From JBCDHN01 sp965224535 (GTDB taxonomy: Bacteria; Verrucomicrobiota; Verrucomicrobiia; Verrucomicrobiales; DEV007): a stretch of DNA of 64,000 nt. The stretch covers positions 12,249 to 76,248 of the forward strand of contig CBDCZR010000046.1 in NCBI GenBank assembly GCA_965224535.1, given 5' to 3'. A program made the translations under genes and the position numbers. This document shows, piece after piece, positions 51,287 to 60,244 of the stretch (position 1 is the stretch's first letter; every line of letters starts with the position of its first letter). The notes under the pieces were generated by a model. The model searched no databases, was not told the DNA's origin, and saw only the letters and a program-made list of their open reading frames with translations.

Positions 51287-52909
51287 ATGGACACTAGCAA
51301 CACCAGAACAATCAAAATCCATCAGTGTCTATTAGTGCTCATTAGTGGTTTCTTTTCCTCAGCGGTTTCCGCCGACGAGTTCACCGAGAAGATCGTTCCG
51401 CTGCTCCAAGAGCACTGCTACGATTGCCACGACGGCGATTCCGGCAAGCCGAAAGGCGACTTCGATCTCTTTCCATTCTACACAACGGAGGACGCGAAGG
51501 ACGATCTCAAGGCGATGCAACGTCTGCGCAATGCGCTGCATTTTCACGAAATGCCGCCTGCCGAAAAAAGTCAGCCAAGTGATGATGAGCAAAACATGGT
51601 CATCGGCTGGATCAACCAACAGCTACTGCATCATCGCGCCTTTCGCCGCCCGGTTAGCGACGAAGAAATCGCGCCCTACCTTGCCATCTACGAAAACGCG
51701 CTCGCCGGCGGCACAAGCCGGGAGTCAGCAACGGCTGAAGCCATTCGCGCCGTGCTAAGCTCGCCGCGCTTCCTTCTCATCGCCGAAAACGCGGGAGGCG
51801 ATGGCGCCGTCCGCCGGCTCGATGGCTACGAAATCGCCAACCGGCTTTCCTATTTTCTCTGGGCGTCGATGCCCGACGACGAACTCTTCGCCGCGGCTGA
51901 GAACGGAGAACTCGACACCTCCGCCGGCATCGAAAAACAAGCGCACCGCATGTTGCGCGATCCCAAATCCAAGGAACTTTCCGATTCCTTCGCCTACCAA
52001 TGGCTGCGGCTCAACGTCCTGCTCGGCTCCCAGCCTAACGCACGACGTTTCCCCAAATTCTACGCCGGAACCAAAGGCAAAGAGACCCTCGCCGCGCCGA
52101 TGTTGCAGGAAACTCTCTTGCTCTTCGAAACCTGCCTCATCGAAAACCGGCCGCTCTTCGATCTGATCGACCCGGATTTCACCTGGCTCAATCCCCGGCT
52201 GATCCAGTTCTACGGATTCGAGACCGAATTCGCCGAACACCTCGCCTCCGCCGAATCCCTAGACAAAAACGGCCGCAAGCGCCTCGACCAATCCAAGTGG
52301 TTCCGCTGCCAACTCCCCGACCGCAAGCGCGGCGGCATTCTCTGCATGGGCAGCACCCTAACATTAACCTCACTTCCGCTGCGCACCAGCCCAGTCTACC
52401 GCGGCGCCTGGGTCACTGAGGTCCTCTTCAATCGCCCACCGCCTCCGCCGCCCGCGATGGTCGATGAACTCGGCGCGGATGACGAAGCGATGCAGGACGC
52501 GGGCCTAACGTTGCGTCAGAAGCTCGAACAACACCGCGAAAAGGCCGCCTGCGCCGGCTGTCACACCCGCATCGATCCGTTAGGTTTCCCGCTGGAAAAA
52601 TTCGACGCCATCGGCCAGTGGCGCGAGAGCTACGGCAAGTTTCCCATCGATTCTGGCGGCAAATTGATGAATCGCTACGCTTACCGCGATGTTGTCGAAT
52701 TCAAAGACGTGCTTGCCGAGCGAAAGGCCGATTTTCACCGCGGTTTTATCCAGCAACTGCTAACCTACGGCTTGGGACGCCACCTCGAACCGGCTGACGA
52801 AATCGCGATCGTCGAAGTCGCTGCCATTGCTGAAAAAGGCGGCCTCCAAGACGTCATCGTGGCCGTGGCGACCAGCTACCCGTTTACCCACGCCCGAGCC
52901 AACCCATAA
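51287..52909 (+). CDS. DUF1592/1588/1585 planctomycete-type cytochrome c, internally shortened
   Basis: Secreted heme protein from ATG 51287. The signal peptide (KIHQCLLVLISGFFSS, then AVSADE) is partly encoded by the right repeat arm. An N-terminal PSCyt1-type cytochrome has CYDCHDGD. Then follow DUF1595-end (RAFRRPVSDEEIAPYL), DUF1592 (EIANRLSYFLWASMPDDEL), DUF1588 (RGAWVTEVLFNRPPPPPPAMV, CAGCHTRIDPLGFPLEKFD, a second CxxCH) and DUF1585 (YGLGRHLEPADE). Usual members carry a DUF1587 and further segments between PSCyt1 and DUF1595; here INQQLLHH joins directly to RAFRRP, so roughly 300 residues are absent at about residue 105. The frame is intact, so this is a domain-loss variant rather than a pseudogene by frame. 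Confidence 0.88.
   Translation: MDTSNTRTIKIHQCLLVLISGFFSSAVSADEFTEKIVPLLQEHCYDCHDGDSGKPKGDFDLFPFYTTEDAKDDLKAMQRLRNALHFHEMPPAEKSQPSDDEQNMVIGWINQQLLHHRAFRRPVSDEEIAPYLAIYENALAGGTSRESATAEAIRAVLSSPRFLLIAENAGGDGAVRRLDGYEIANRLSYFLWASMPDDELFAAAENGELDTSAGIEKQAHRMLRDPKSKELSDSFAYQWLRLNVLLGSQPNARRFPKFYAGTKGKETLAAPMLQETLLLFETCLIENRPLFDLIDPDFTWLNPRLIQFYGFETEFAEHLASAESLDKNGRKRLDQSKWFRCQLPDRKRGGILCMGSTLTLTSLPLRTSPVYRGAWVTEVLFNRPPPPPPAMVDELGADDEAMQDAGLTLRQKLEQHREKAACAGCHTRIDPLGFPLEKFDAIGQWRESYGKFPIDSGGKLMNRYAYRDVVEFKDVLAERKADFHRGFIQQLLTYGLGRHLEPADEIAIVEVAAIAEKGGLQDVIVAVATSYPFTHARANP
51320..51350. repeat. Right arm: three ATNAGTG units at 10-bp spacing
   Basis: ATCAGTG (51321-51327), ATTAGTG (51331-51337) and ATTAGTG (51341-51347) are inverse to the left arm with the same 10-bp period. 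The arm falls inside the first codons of the DUF1592 gene and encodes part of its signal peptide. Confidence 0.9.
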
Positions 52910-53066
52910 TCAGGTCGATTTCAGAAATGCGAGTCCCGGAATACCTGGATCGTTTTTCCAAACGTGGCGTGCAGCAGATTGTCTTTGTCGTGCGCGCACA
53001 GCCCCAATTTTTGGTGATGGCGGGTAACTCGTCTTGTGCGCAAAATCTCGCGGCAAGCAAACTTGC

Positions 53067-54566
53067 TCACCCACCCAAGGCGCGGCCGAGCAAATTTCGC
53101 GTCATTTTCTCAACGCGCTCGTCAGGCCCGAGCAACGGTTTGAGGCGGGCGGGCTTGCCGGGCAATCGATGGCCAGGAGGACACGACAAACCCTGACACC
53201 ACCAAATTGTCGCCGCGTTGAACACGAAATTTCCCTTTGGACCAGGATAAACCGTGGCGGTGTAGATTTTTTCTTCCTTACCACGCCACGCCGAGCCCTG
53301 GCCGACGATTTCCAAGCCGGGAATCTCCGTGGCCGGGTGGCCGTGCTGCTCCCAGCCGACCAATCCCTGCACCGAATCGCCCTGTTTCATGCTGGTTTCG
53401 GCAAACATCCAGTGCTCCGGCGCCACGCACGTCCAATCGCCGTGGCCGACCACGTTGCGGTAGTTGCGCGCGCCTAACAAAAGCCCCTCATCCGGCCCGC
53501 GATGCGGAAACGGTCCGTGCCGGGCGATGCGCTCGGCGATGTAGTCTTCCTCCGGGCCGTAGGTTCCGCCGCGATGCGTGATCCGGTTAGGGCGGCCGTC
53601 GCTGGAGGGCATGAGCGGGCTCACCCACATGCAGGTGTTGGCAGAGAAAAACAGCAGGCTCAACCCTTCGTCGCGCAGCTTGGTGACGGACCGGAACTGG
53701 CGGATGTCCCAGTATTCGTCGTGCCCCACGGAGAGAAAGGCGCGGCACTTCAAGGCGCGCTCCGGGGTCAGCATGTCGCTGTTGGAAACATAACTCACAT
53801 CGTAACCCTCGCGCTCCAGCCAGTAGGCCATGGGATACTCGAACAGCAGCCATTCGCCGGAGCCGGTCGATTGCGGGTAGGCGGCGAATTTTTGCGGATA
53901 GCGCGCGTAGGGACGGTCGAAGGACACGTGGGCAAAGGTGCGCTGGTTGCCCTTGGGGTGCCTGTAGAGCGAACCGCCGCCCCAGAGGTTGTAGGCTTGC
54001 CAGGTGTTGTCAGAGCACTGCACCAAGGCGTCGCAGGGGCGGTCGTCCCTGACGATGAAGACGATGTAGTTTTGCCAAAATTCGCCGCCGGACGCGGGAA
54101 TGGTGGTTAGCCTGGCAAGGTAGACGCCGCTAACCCAATCGGCGGGAATTTCCAGCTCTGTGGCGGTTTCCCACTGGCATTCCAAGAGCCGCTTGTCGCC
54201 TTGTGAGGGTTTGGGGATGGGCTGCGGTTTTCCGTTCAGCGGGCCGATCTCGTGCACCTTCCGCGCGCCCTTGCCGCCATAGTAACCGGTGCGAAAAATC
54301 TCGATGCGGAACGGCGAGGCGGGATTTGCGGAGACCTTGAGTTCGAGGGTCTCGCCCGCAGCAACGGATTGCCTGGAAGCGTAGCCCTCGATGGCGGATG
54401 TCTTCGGGCCAACGCTCTGCAACTGCCAGTCTTCGCTGCCTTCGCGGGCATTTTCCGCGCTGATGAGGGAGGGCTTGGTTTCGGCGCCGGCGTTGGCCAG
54501 ACTGCCGCCGGCAATCGCGGCTGCCGCGCCTTTTTTCAGAATTTCGCGTCTTGGTAGCTCGTTCAT
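53067..54566 (-). CDS. Secreted N,N-dimethylformamidase beta-like protein
   Basis: 499 residues with a Tat-like leader (LPRREILKKGAAAAIAGGSLA) from ATG 54566. The body shows the large-subunit fold associated with N,N-dimethylformamidase: QVEIF-type FRIEIFRTGYYGGKGARKV, an N-terminal Ig-like strand set, ALVQCSDNTWQAYNLWGG, SVGHDEYWDIRQFRSV and HRGGTYGPEEDYIAER, and the C-terminal GFVFNAATIWW-like NFVFNAATIWWCQGLS. The substrate is unknown; many family members act on carbohydrates or amides. It lies 22 nt downstream of a propeller gene on the same strand, forming an exported-protein operon with the cyclophilin genes. Confidence 0.8.
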   Translation of the reverse strand: MNELPRREILKKGAAAAIAGGSLANAGAETKPSLISAENAREGSEDWQLQSVGPKTSAIEGYASRQSVAAGETLELKVSANPASPFRIEIFRTGYYGGKGARKVHEIGPLNGKPQPIPKPSQGDKRLLECQWETATELEIPADWVSGVYLARLTTIPASGGEFWQNYIVFIVRDDRPCDALVQCSDNTWQAYNLWGGGSLYRHPKGNQRTFAHVSFDRPYARYPQKFAAYPQSTGSGEWLLFEYPMAYWLEREGYDVSYVSNSDMLTPERALKCRAFLSVGHDEYWDIRQFRSVTKLRDEGLSLLFFSANTCMWVSPLMPSSDGRPNRITHRGGTYGPEEDYIAERIARHGPFPHRGPDEGLLLGARNYRNVVGHGDWTCVAPEHWMFAETSMKQGDSVQGLVGWEQHGHPATEIPGLEIVGQGSAWRGKEEKIYTATVYPGPKGNFVFNAATIWWCQGLSCPPGHRLPGKPARLKPLLGPDERVEKMTRNLLGRALGG

Positions 54567-54588
54567 GGCTTTGTGCGGCCTGCGGATT

Positions 54589-55977
54589 TCACTCGGCACG
54601 CCGAAAATCGTAGCAACGCAGCCTCGGCGCCGCGGCGGTGCGCAATTCCCGCTGATTTTGGCACACGTAGAGCAATCCGCGGCTAACGGCGGGCGGCGTC
54701 CAGCTTTGCTGCGCGCCGAACAACTCCACCCGATGCTTTTCGGTCACTCCCTGCGGCGTCAGCTCAAAAGTCGCGAACGTTCCCAACTCGCCCAGCGCGT
54801 AAACTCGGCCATCCGCGCGAAGCAGGCTGCCGCGAAAATAGCTCCAACCAAAGGTGCGGCCGTCGATTTCCGCCTTCCAAAACATCTCCTCGCGCCACTT
54901 GCGCTGGCCGGTCGCGGCGTCCCAGCAGTCCAGCCCCGCGTCGGGTTCATTGCGGCCGGTGAACGCGTAAAAATGGCCGTCGATGTAAAGTGGCTGCATC
55001 CAGTGACACTTCAGCTCTTCGGCCTTCCAAACCGGCGTCAGCTTGAAATCCTGGCCCACCTGCAAGAGAACGGCTCCCTCGCTGTAGGTCTCGCTGATGA
55101 GCACGCGGTTTCCGGGCACGACCAGGGGGGTGGAAGCGTTGACGGACTCAAATTTCGACGAGCGCCAGGGAAAGGCGTCGTGCAAATCGCCGGTTTGCGG
55201 ATCGATGAGGAGCAGTCCGCCAAATGGTGGCCGGCTCTCGCCCCCGGCAAAGACCAGCAGCTTTTCCTGGCCGTGAAAGTTGGCCGAAATGGGCGAGGCG
55301 TAACTGGCCCGCCATTCGTGCGGCGTTTCCCAAACCGTTTCGCCGGTTTTTGCGTCAAACGCGGCCACGCAGACGCCTTTTGTCCCTCCCAAATTCATGA
55401 TGACCTTGCCGCCGGTGACGAGCGGATTCGGGCCGTGGCCGAAGAAATATTGCGGGACGCCGAAATCAGCCGCCAAGTCGCGATTCCAGACCAATTCGCC
55501 GGTTTCCAGCTTCACGCAGCGCATTTTGCTGGTCGGCGCAAGTGTGTAAACGAGGCCGCCGTCGATGACCGCGCTGGCTCGCGGGCCGTTGGAGTAGCCG
55601 TAGCGGTCGCGATACCGGTTTGGCTCCTCAAACTTCCAAAACCGCTTGCCGGTCTCGGCGTGCAAGCACTCGATGATGTCGACGTCGTTGAGGTTGTGAA
55701 AGAGCACCAAACGCTCGCCGACGATTGCCGGGCTGGCATATCCCTCGCCCTTTTCCACCTCCCAAACCAGCTTGGGGCCGGTTTCGGGCCATTTATCGAG
55801 CAGGTGCGATTCTTCGGTCGTAGAATCGTCGTTAGGCCCGAGAAATCGCGGCCAATTCTGCGTTTTCGCCTCCGGGGAGAGCGGTTTCGGCGGCGCGTGA
55901 AAGGTTAGGCGCTCAAAGTCCTCCTGGGCCAAAGCCAGGGGAGCCAACAGGCTCAAAACCAACGCGCCAACTCGCAT
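54589..55977 (-). CDS. Secreted PQQ-like beta-propeller protein
   Basis: 462 residues starting at ATG 55977, which overlaps the cyclophilin stop as TGATG. Signal peptide MRVGALVLSLLAPLALA. Propeller blades repeat the pattern A-x-D/E-x-x-T-G-x-x-x-W (ECLHAETGKRFWKFE, LETGELVWNRDL, FDAKTGETVWETP, WDAATGQRKWREE). No quinoprotein dehydrogenase catalytic residues are evident, so it may be a scaffold or binding protein. Translational overlap ties it to the upstream cyclophilin gene. Confidence 0.87.
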   Translation of the reverse strand: MRVGALVLSLLAPLALAQEDFERLTFHAPPKPLSPEAKTQNWPRFLGPNDDSTTEESHLLDKWPETGPKLVWEVEKGEGYASPAIVGERLVLFHNLNDVDIIECLHAETGKRFWKFEEPNRYRDRYGYSNGPRASAVIDGGLVYTLAPTSKMRCVKLETGELVWNRDLAADFGVPQYFFGHGPNPLVTGGKVIMNLGGTKGVCVAAFDAKTGETVWETPHEWRASYASPISANFHGQEKLLVFAGGESRPPFGGLLLIDPQTGDLHDAFPWRSSKFESVNASTPLVVPGNRVLISETYSEGAVLLQVGQDFKLTPVWKAEELKCHWMQPLYIDGHFYAFTGRNEPDAGLDCWDAATGQRKWREEMFWKAEIDGRTFGWSYFRGSLLRADGRVYALGELGTFATFELTPQGVTEKHRVELFGAQQSWTPPAVSRGLLYVCQNQRELRTAAAPRLRCYDFRRAE

Positions 55978-56477
55978 CAGGCGTCGAGAATTTTGTTCCA
56001 CTCCGCCAATTGGCCGGCTTGTTCCTCAAACAGCGCGTCGGTCGAATCCAGCACCTCGATTGCAGTGATTTCGTCGCCTTTTTCGATGGCGTTGACCACG
56101 TCCTGTCCGTCACTAACTTTGCCGAAAACGGTGTGCTTTCCATCCAGCCAATCCGTGGCCACGTGGGTGATGAAGAACTGGCTCCCGTTGGTTCCCGGGC
56201 CGGAGTTGGCCATGGAAAAAATGCCGGGGCTATCGTGCTTGAGGCCGGTGTCAACCTCGTCGCCAAATTTGTAGCCCGGGCCGCCGGAGCCCGTTCCGGT
56301 GGGATCGCCGCCCTGGACCATGAAGTCGTCGATCACGCGGTGAAACGTCAGCCCGTCGTAGTAACCGCGCTGGGCCAAATTCAAGAAATTGGCGCAAGTC
56401 ATCGGCGTTTGGCCGGCGAAAAGCGTGCCGTGGATGTCGCCCTTGGAGGTTTTGAGGGTGATGCGAATTTCGCTCAT
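55977..56477 (-). CDS. Cytoplasmic peptidyl-prolyl cis-trans isomerase (cyclophilin)
   Basis: 166 residues from ATG 56477, without a leader. Cyclophilin core: LKTSKGDIHGTLFAGQTP, NFLNLAQRGYYDGLTFHRVIDDFMVQGGDPTGTGSGGPG (catalytic Arg and GGD loop), FSMANSGPGTNGSQFFITH, and LDGKHTVFGKV. It accelerates proline isomerisation during folding. The second, exported cyclophilin lies just upstream, 50 nt away, and the stop overlaps the propeller gene start. Confidence 0.94.
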   Translation of the reverse strand: MSEIRITLKTSKGDIHGTLFAGQTPMTCANFLNLAQRGYYDGLTFHRVIDDFMVQGGDPTGTGSGGPGYKFGDEVDTGLKHDSPGIFSMANSGPGTNGSQFFITHVATDWLDGKHTVFGKVSDGQDVVNAIEKGDEITAIEVLDSTDALFEEQAGQLAEWNKILDA

Positions 56478-56526
56478 GGTTCGTGGGAAAATTTGAAGGG
56501 TAGGGGGAGATGAAAAGTGGCCGTTT

Positions 56527-57147
56527 TTACCCCGCGGCGCGCAATTTGACGGACTTGATGACCACGTCCTCCTGCGGCACATCGTCAAAGGGCCGAGCGG
56601 ACACCTGACTGCCGAGGCGGGCGTGCAGGGTGCGCGTGCCGGTCGCCACTTTGCCGATCGCCTTCACCACGTCCTCTCCCTCGATGACCTTGCCAAACAC
56701 CGCGTAGCCCCAACCGCTCTGAGTGGGCGCAGTGTGGTTCAAAAACGCATTGTCCTTCAGGTTGATGAAAAATTGGGCCGAGGCGCTGTGCGGATCTCTC
56801 GTGCGCGCCATCGCCAGTGTCCCGAATTCGTTACCCAGGCCGTTGTTGGCCTCATTTTCAACCGAATCGCCGACTTCTTTTTGCTCGATCTTGCCGCCCT
56901 CCAGCAGGGCGAAGCCGCCGGTTTGGATCATGAAATTGTCGATGACGCGATGGAAGACCACGCCGTTGTAGTGGCCGGATTCGACGTATTTGAGGAAATT
57001 CGCCACCGTTTTGGGCGCTTTCGCGTCATTGAGTTCGGCCACGATTTTGCCCATCGATGTCTCGATTTCCACGACGGGGCCGGCAAGGAGCTGGCCGAGG
57101 GCAAACAGCGAAAAAACAAGGGCGAACAAAGATTTGCGAAGGGGCAT
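56527..57147 (-). CDS. ppiA: Exported peptidyl-prolyl cis-trans isomerase (PpiA-like)
   Basis: 206 residues from ATG 57147. The signal peptide (MPLRKSLFALVFSLFALGQL) marks it as periplasmic. Cyclophilin core motifs are VEIETSMGKIVAELND, YNGVVFHRVIDNFMIQTGGF, GTLAMARTRDPHSASAQFFIN and YAVFGKVIEGEDVV. It has the shorter loop typical of bacterial PpiA. It precedes the cytoplasmic paralogue and propeller genes and could help fold secreted enzymes. Divergent from surE with a 75-nt gap. Confidence 0.92.
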   Translation of the reverse strand: MPLRKSLFALVFSLFALGQLLAGPVVEIETSMGKIVAELNDAKAPKTVANFLKYVESGHYNGVVFHRVIDNFMIQTGGFALLEGGKIEQKEVGDSVENEANNGLGNEFGTLAMARTRDPHSASAQFFINLKDNAFLNHTAPTQSGWGYAVFGKVIEGEDVVKAIGKVATGTRTLHARLGSQVSARPFDDVPQEDVVIKSVKLRAAG

Positions 57148-57222
57148 GGAATTGGGAATTCTAGGTGTTGAAGGCTTGCTTGAGATGCGCCACCCTATGG
57201 AAGGTTCGACCTCACGCAAGGA

Positions 57223-57909
57223 ATGATTATTCTCATCACCAACGACGACGGAATCGACGCTGAGGGGCTCGGCGCGTTAGAAAAAGCCGCCACCGGCCTC
57301 GGCGAAATTTTTGTCGCCGCGCCGGCTGGGCCCATGTCGCAAGTCGGCCACCGCGTAACCACGGAAACGCCGATTCGCGTCGAAAATCGCGGCGAACGCC
57401 GCTGGGCCGTCGATGGCACGCCGGCCGATTGCGTTCGCGTGGCGATCGCCAATTTGTTGCCCAAACGGCCGGATTGGGTGCTCAGCGGGATCAATCACGG
57501 CGGCAACATGGGTCACGATGTCTACATCTCAGGGACCATCGCCGCCGTGCGCGAAGCGGCCTATCACGGCCTGCATGGCATTGCCGTTTCCCACTACACG
57601 CGGAGAGATCTCGCGCTGGACTGGAAATTGGCCGCGCGCCGCACGAAATCAGCCGTGGAGGGCCTGATGGCCGAAAAACTGGCCCCCGGCGAGCACTGGA
57701 ACGTGAATTTGCCCCACCTGCGCGAACACCAGCCGGAGCCGGAACTGCGCCGCACCCAACCCGAAGCCGCGCCGCTGCACGTCGAGTTCGTGGAAACGGC
57801 TGAGGGTCTGCGTTATGCCGGCGTTTACGCGGATCGCCCCCGCGAGCCGGGTTCCGACGTCGCCGAATGTTTCGGCGGGCACATCAGCATCTCCAAGCTG
57901 CGGATTTGA
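57223..57909 (+). CDS. surE: 5'-nucleotidase SurE
   Basis: Metal-dependent nucleoside-monophosphate phosphatase, 228 residues. Catalytic motif ITNDDGIDAEG (D8, D9), the conserved serine region AAPAGPMSQVGH, SGINHGGNMGHDVYISGTIAAVREA and NVNLP are all present. AAGGA stands directly before the ATG. It is convergent with the oxidoreductase gene. Confidence 0.95.
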   Translation: MIILITNDDGIDAEGLGALEKAATGLGEIFVAAPAGPMSQVGHRVTTETPIRVENRGERRWAVDGTPADCVRVAIANLLPKRPDWVLSGINHGGNMGHDVYISGTIAAVREAAYHGLHGIAVSHYTRRDLALDWKLAARRTKSAVEGLMAEKLAPGEHWNVNLPHLREHQPEPELRRTQPEAAPLHVEFVETAEGLRYAGVYADRPREPGSDVAECFGGHISISKLRI

Positions 57910-57940
57910 GCGGCAATGGTGCGCGGCGCGAATTTCGCGC

Positions 57941-59416
57941 CTACACCTCGATTTCCCAGCCGGAGCGGTATTTGCGCCGAATCTGCAAATTCAGCTCCGG
58001 GCGTCCCTTGACTTCCATTTTCTTGGCGTCCCACACCAGCTTTTTGCCGGGATTTCGCTGCGCCAGCGTGCCTAACAACACCACCTCGGTAAACGGGCCG
58101 GCCAATCCGAAGTACGACTGGCCGTGGTCGATTTTACCCTGAATGGCGTCGAGCCATTCGTGGTAGTTGTTTTGGCCCCGGGCCCGGGGAATCGTCGGTT
58201 TCGGCCAGTTTTTGAACCCGTCCAACGCCGCGCTGGGTTTCACGATCCAGGTGTCGCGAAACCGGTTGAAAAAGAGTTTGCCGCGCTCTCCCACCAGCAC
58301 GCTGCCGTAGGATTTGTAGTCTACCCCTTCCAACACCTCTTCGCCGGGGCGATTGAATTCGCCGGGGATCAGTTTCCAAGCTTCGCGGTCGAATTTGGCG
58401 CCTTTTTGGCCGTCGTACCACACATATTTCACCCCTTTGTCCGCAAACTCGTAGGTTACGGTGGAGTTGATGGGCGCGGAAAAGCGGGTCGCGCCTTCAG
58501 CCACGGCTTGCACGCTTGTGGGGGCGCCTAATTCCAGCGCCCAGTAGGGCATGTCCATGATGTGGCAGGCCATGTCGCCCATGGCGCCGGTTCCATAATT
58601 CCACCAGCCACGCCAGGCGAATGGGGCGATTTTTCCGCTGTAATCAACCCACGGCGCCGGCCCCACCCATTGCTCCCAATCGATCCCCGCCGGCACGGGG
58701 TCGGCCGGAGGCGGCGTTTTGAATCCTTGCGGCCAGATGGGGCGATTGGTCCACGCATGAACTTCCCGGACCTTGCCAATGATGCCGGCGCGAACCAACT
58801 CGGTTACCCGCCGCATGTGATCGTTGGCATGGGCCTGGTTGCCCATTTGCGTCTGCACGCCGGTTTTTGCCGCCAACTCGGTCATCATCCGCGCCTCCCA
58901 AATTCCGTGCGTCAGCGGTTTTTGGCAGTAAACGTGCTTGCCGGCCTTCATGGCCAGAACGGAGGCGTGGAAGTGGTGATGATCCGGGGTTGAAACCGTC
59001 ACCGCATCCACTTTGTCGCCCAAATCGTGCAGCATTTCGCGGTAATCGCTGTAAAATTTGGCATCCGGGTGAGCTTCGCGGGTCCCCCTCATCGATCCGA
59101 GCCGCGAGCGGATCTTTTTCGCGCTCAAATCGCCTTCGCGGAGGCGCTTCACGTCCACGATATCGACCAGCGCAACGACGTCGAAGCCGGATTTCGCCGA
59201 TTCCGCGATATCCGTCTTTCCCTTGCCTCCGGAGCCGATTCCCGCCAGCGCCGGGCGCTGATTTGCGCCAAAAACGCGGCTTGGAACCACCTGAGCGCCA
59301 AAAGCGGCGGTTGCGGCCGCCGCGGTGGCTTTTTTCCCAATTTGAGCGGAATTTGCTCGGATTTCCGCTTCAGCGTGCGTGGATTTTTGAGGATCGGAGG
59401 ATGAGTGGTGTGACAT
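57941..59416 (-). CDS. Gfo/Idh/MocA-family oxidoreductase (exported)
   Basis: 491 residues. The N-terminal stretch QIGKKATAAAATAAFGAQVV is Tat-like, but with KK in place of RR. Rossmann motif GIGSGGKGKTD, DHHHFHASVLAMKAGKHVYCQKPL (the catalytic KP), HANDHMRRVTELVRAGIIGKV and GAMGDMACHIMDMPYWAL are conserved. Many copies of this class occur in planctomycete-type genomes, acting on sugars such as keto-sugar derivatives. No partner dehydrogenase is adjacent; the DUF1080 and sulfatase genes are 2-4 kb away. Confidence 0.9.
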   Translation of the reverse strand: MSHHSSSDPQKSTHAEAEIRANSAQIGKKATAAAATAAFGAQVVPSRVFGANQRPALAGIGSGGKGKTDIAESAKSGFDVVALVDIVDVKRLREGDLSAKKIRSRLGSMRGTREAHPDAKFYSDYREMLHDLGDKVDAVTVSTPDHHHFHASVLAMKAGKHVYCQKPLTHGIWEARMMTELAAKTGVQTQMGNQAHANDHMRRVTELVRAGIIGKVREVHAWTNRPIWPQGFKTPPPADPVPAGIDWEQWVGPAPWVDYSGKIAPFAWRGWWNYGTGAMGDMACHIMDMPYWALELGAPTSVQAVAEGATRFSAPINSTVTYEFADKGVKYVWYDGQKGAKFDREAWKLIPGEFNRPGEEVLEGVDYKSYGSVLVGERGKLFFNRFRDTWIVKPSAALDGFKNWPKPTIPRARGQNNYHEWLDAIQGKIDHGQSYFGLAGPFTEVVLLGTLAQRNPGKKLVWDAKKMEVKGRPELNLQIRRKYRSGWEIEV

Positions 59417-59504
59417 AGCTGCCTATGGGTGAGGCAAGGCAGAATGAAACGCAAAAGAAAACCGCCGACGGAATGAAAGTACCCCCATTTTTGGGGAATC
59501 GACG

Positions 59505-60185
59505 TCACGTCAAGGCACACACCAGCGTCCCAATGATATCGCGCACCTGCTCGGGGCTGCGATAAAGCCTGGTGTCCATGGAAATGCGGTTGGCTTGCGG
59601 GTCGAGCACGGCAAATTGCCAGTCGTCGCCAATGGTTACCGCGCCCAGGATCGGTTCGGCCGCCTCCTCGGTTTTGGCGACAGCGACCAACTCGGCCACC
59701 AGTTGTTTGGCGCCCTTGGTGAGGTCGGCCAGCTTGGCTTCCACGACGACGGCGCTGTGCTTGCCGCGGAGGAAAAAATCGAGTTTCCCGTTGAGATTCT
59801 TGCCGGCATCGACCGGAAATTCGGAGTAAAGCCAGGCCTGGGAGATAACGCTGACCTCGTGAATCACGGGGGCGATGAGGAATTCGCGGCGCGAAGCTTC
59901 GGTATCAAAATCGGTGAACCTTCGGGTTTCCCCAAGCCGCTCGCAGAGGGGTTGGAGACGAGGGGTAACTCCTTCTTCCAAGTGCGAGTCGAGTGATAGT
60001 TCCTTGCGCTCAAAGTTGACTCCCAACTGCTCGGCCAGTTCGTCGATTGGCGGGGCAAACATGAAGTAGTCGGAAAACGTCATCTCGGTATTTGTGTTCG
60101 TCTCGTAAACCCAATCCTCCGGCGCCGGCTCGTAGAGTCGCCTTAAGTTTGGATCGATGGTGAATGGCAGTGTCTCAAGATTCAC
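59505..60185 (-). CDS. Putative PD-(D/E)XK nuclease-like protein (orphan)
   Basis: 226-residue protein without a leader. Residues R100-E101 (SRREFLIAPVI), G133-x-x-D136 (LNGKLDFFL), E149-A-K151 (VVVEAKLAD) and Q161 (KGAKQLVAEL) are in the order expected for a PD-(D/E)XK fold (E, D, E-x-K, Q). It resembles restriction-endonuclease-like or Bbp-type small nucleases, but no methylase or partner is adjacent. Function uncertain; it is close in type to the proteins often found in defence or repair loci. Confidence 0.65.
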   Translation of the reverse strand: MNLETLPFTIDPNLRRLYEPAPEDWVYETNTNTEMTFSDYFMFAPPIDELAEQLGVNFERKELSLDSHLEEGVTPRLQPLCERLGETRRFTDFDTEASRREFLIAPVIHEVSVISQAWLYSEFPVDAGKNLNGKLDFFLRGKHSAVVVEAKLADLTKGAKQLVAELVAVAKTEEAAEPILGAVTIGDDWQFAVLDPQANRISMDTRLYRSPEQVRDIIGTLVCALT

Positions 60186-60244
60186 AGCAAGCGCAGTTTA
60201 CCGCGATCCTGCCGAACTGACAACCGCGCGCATTGTCACCATTT

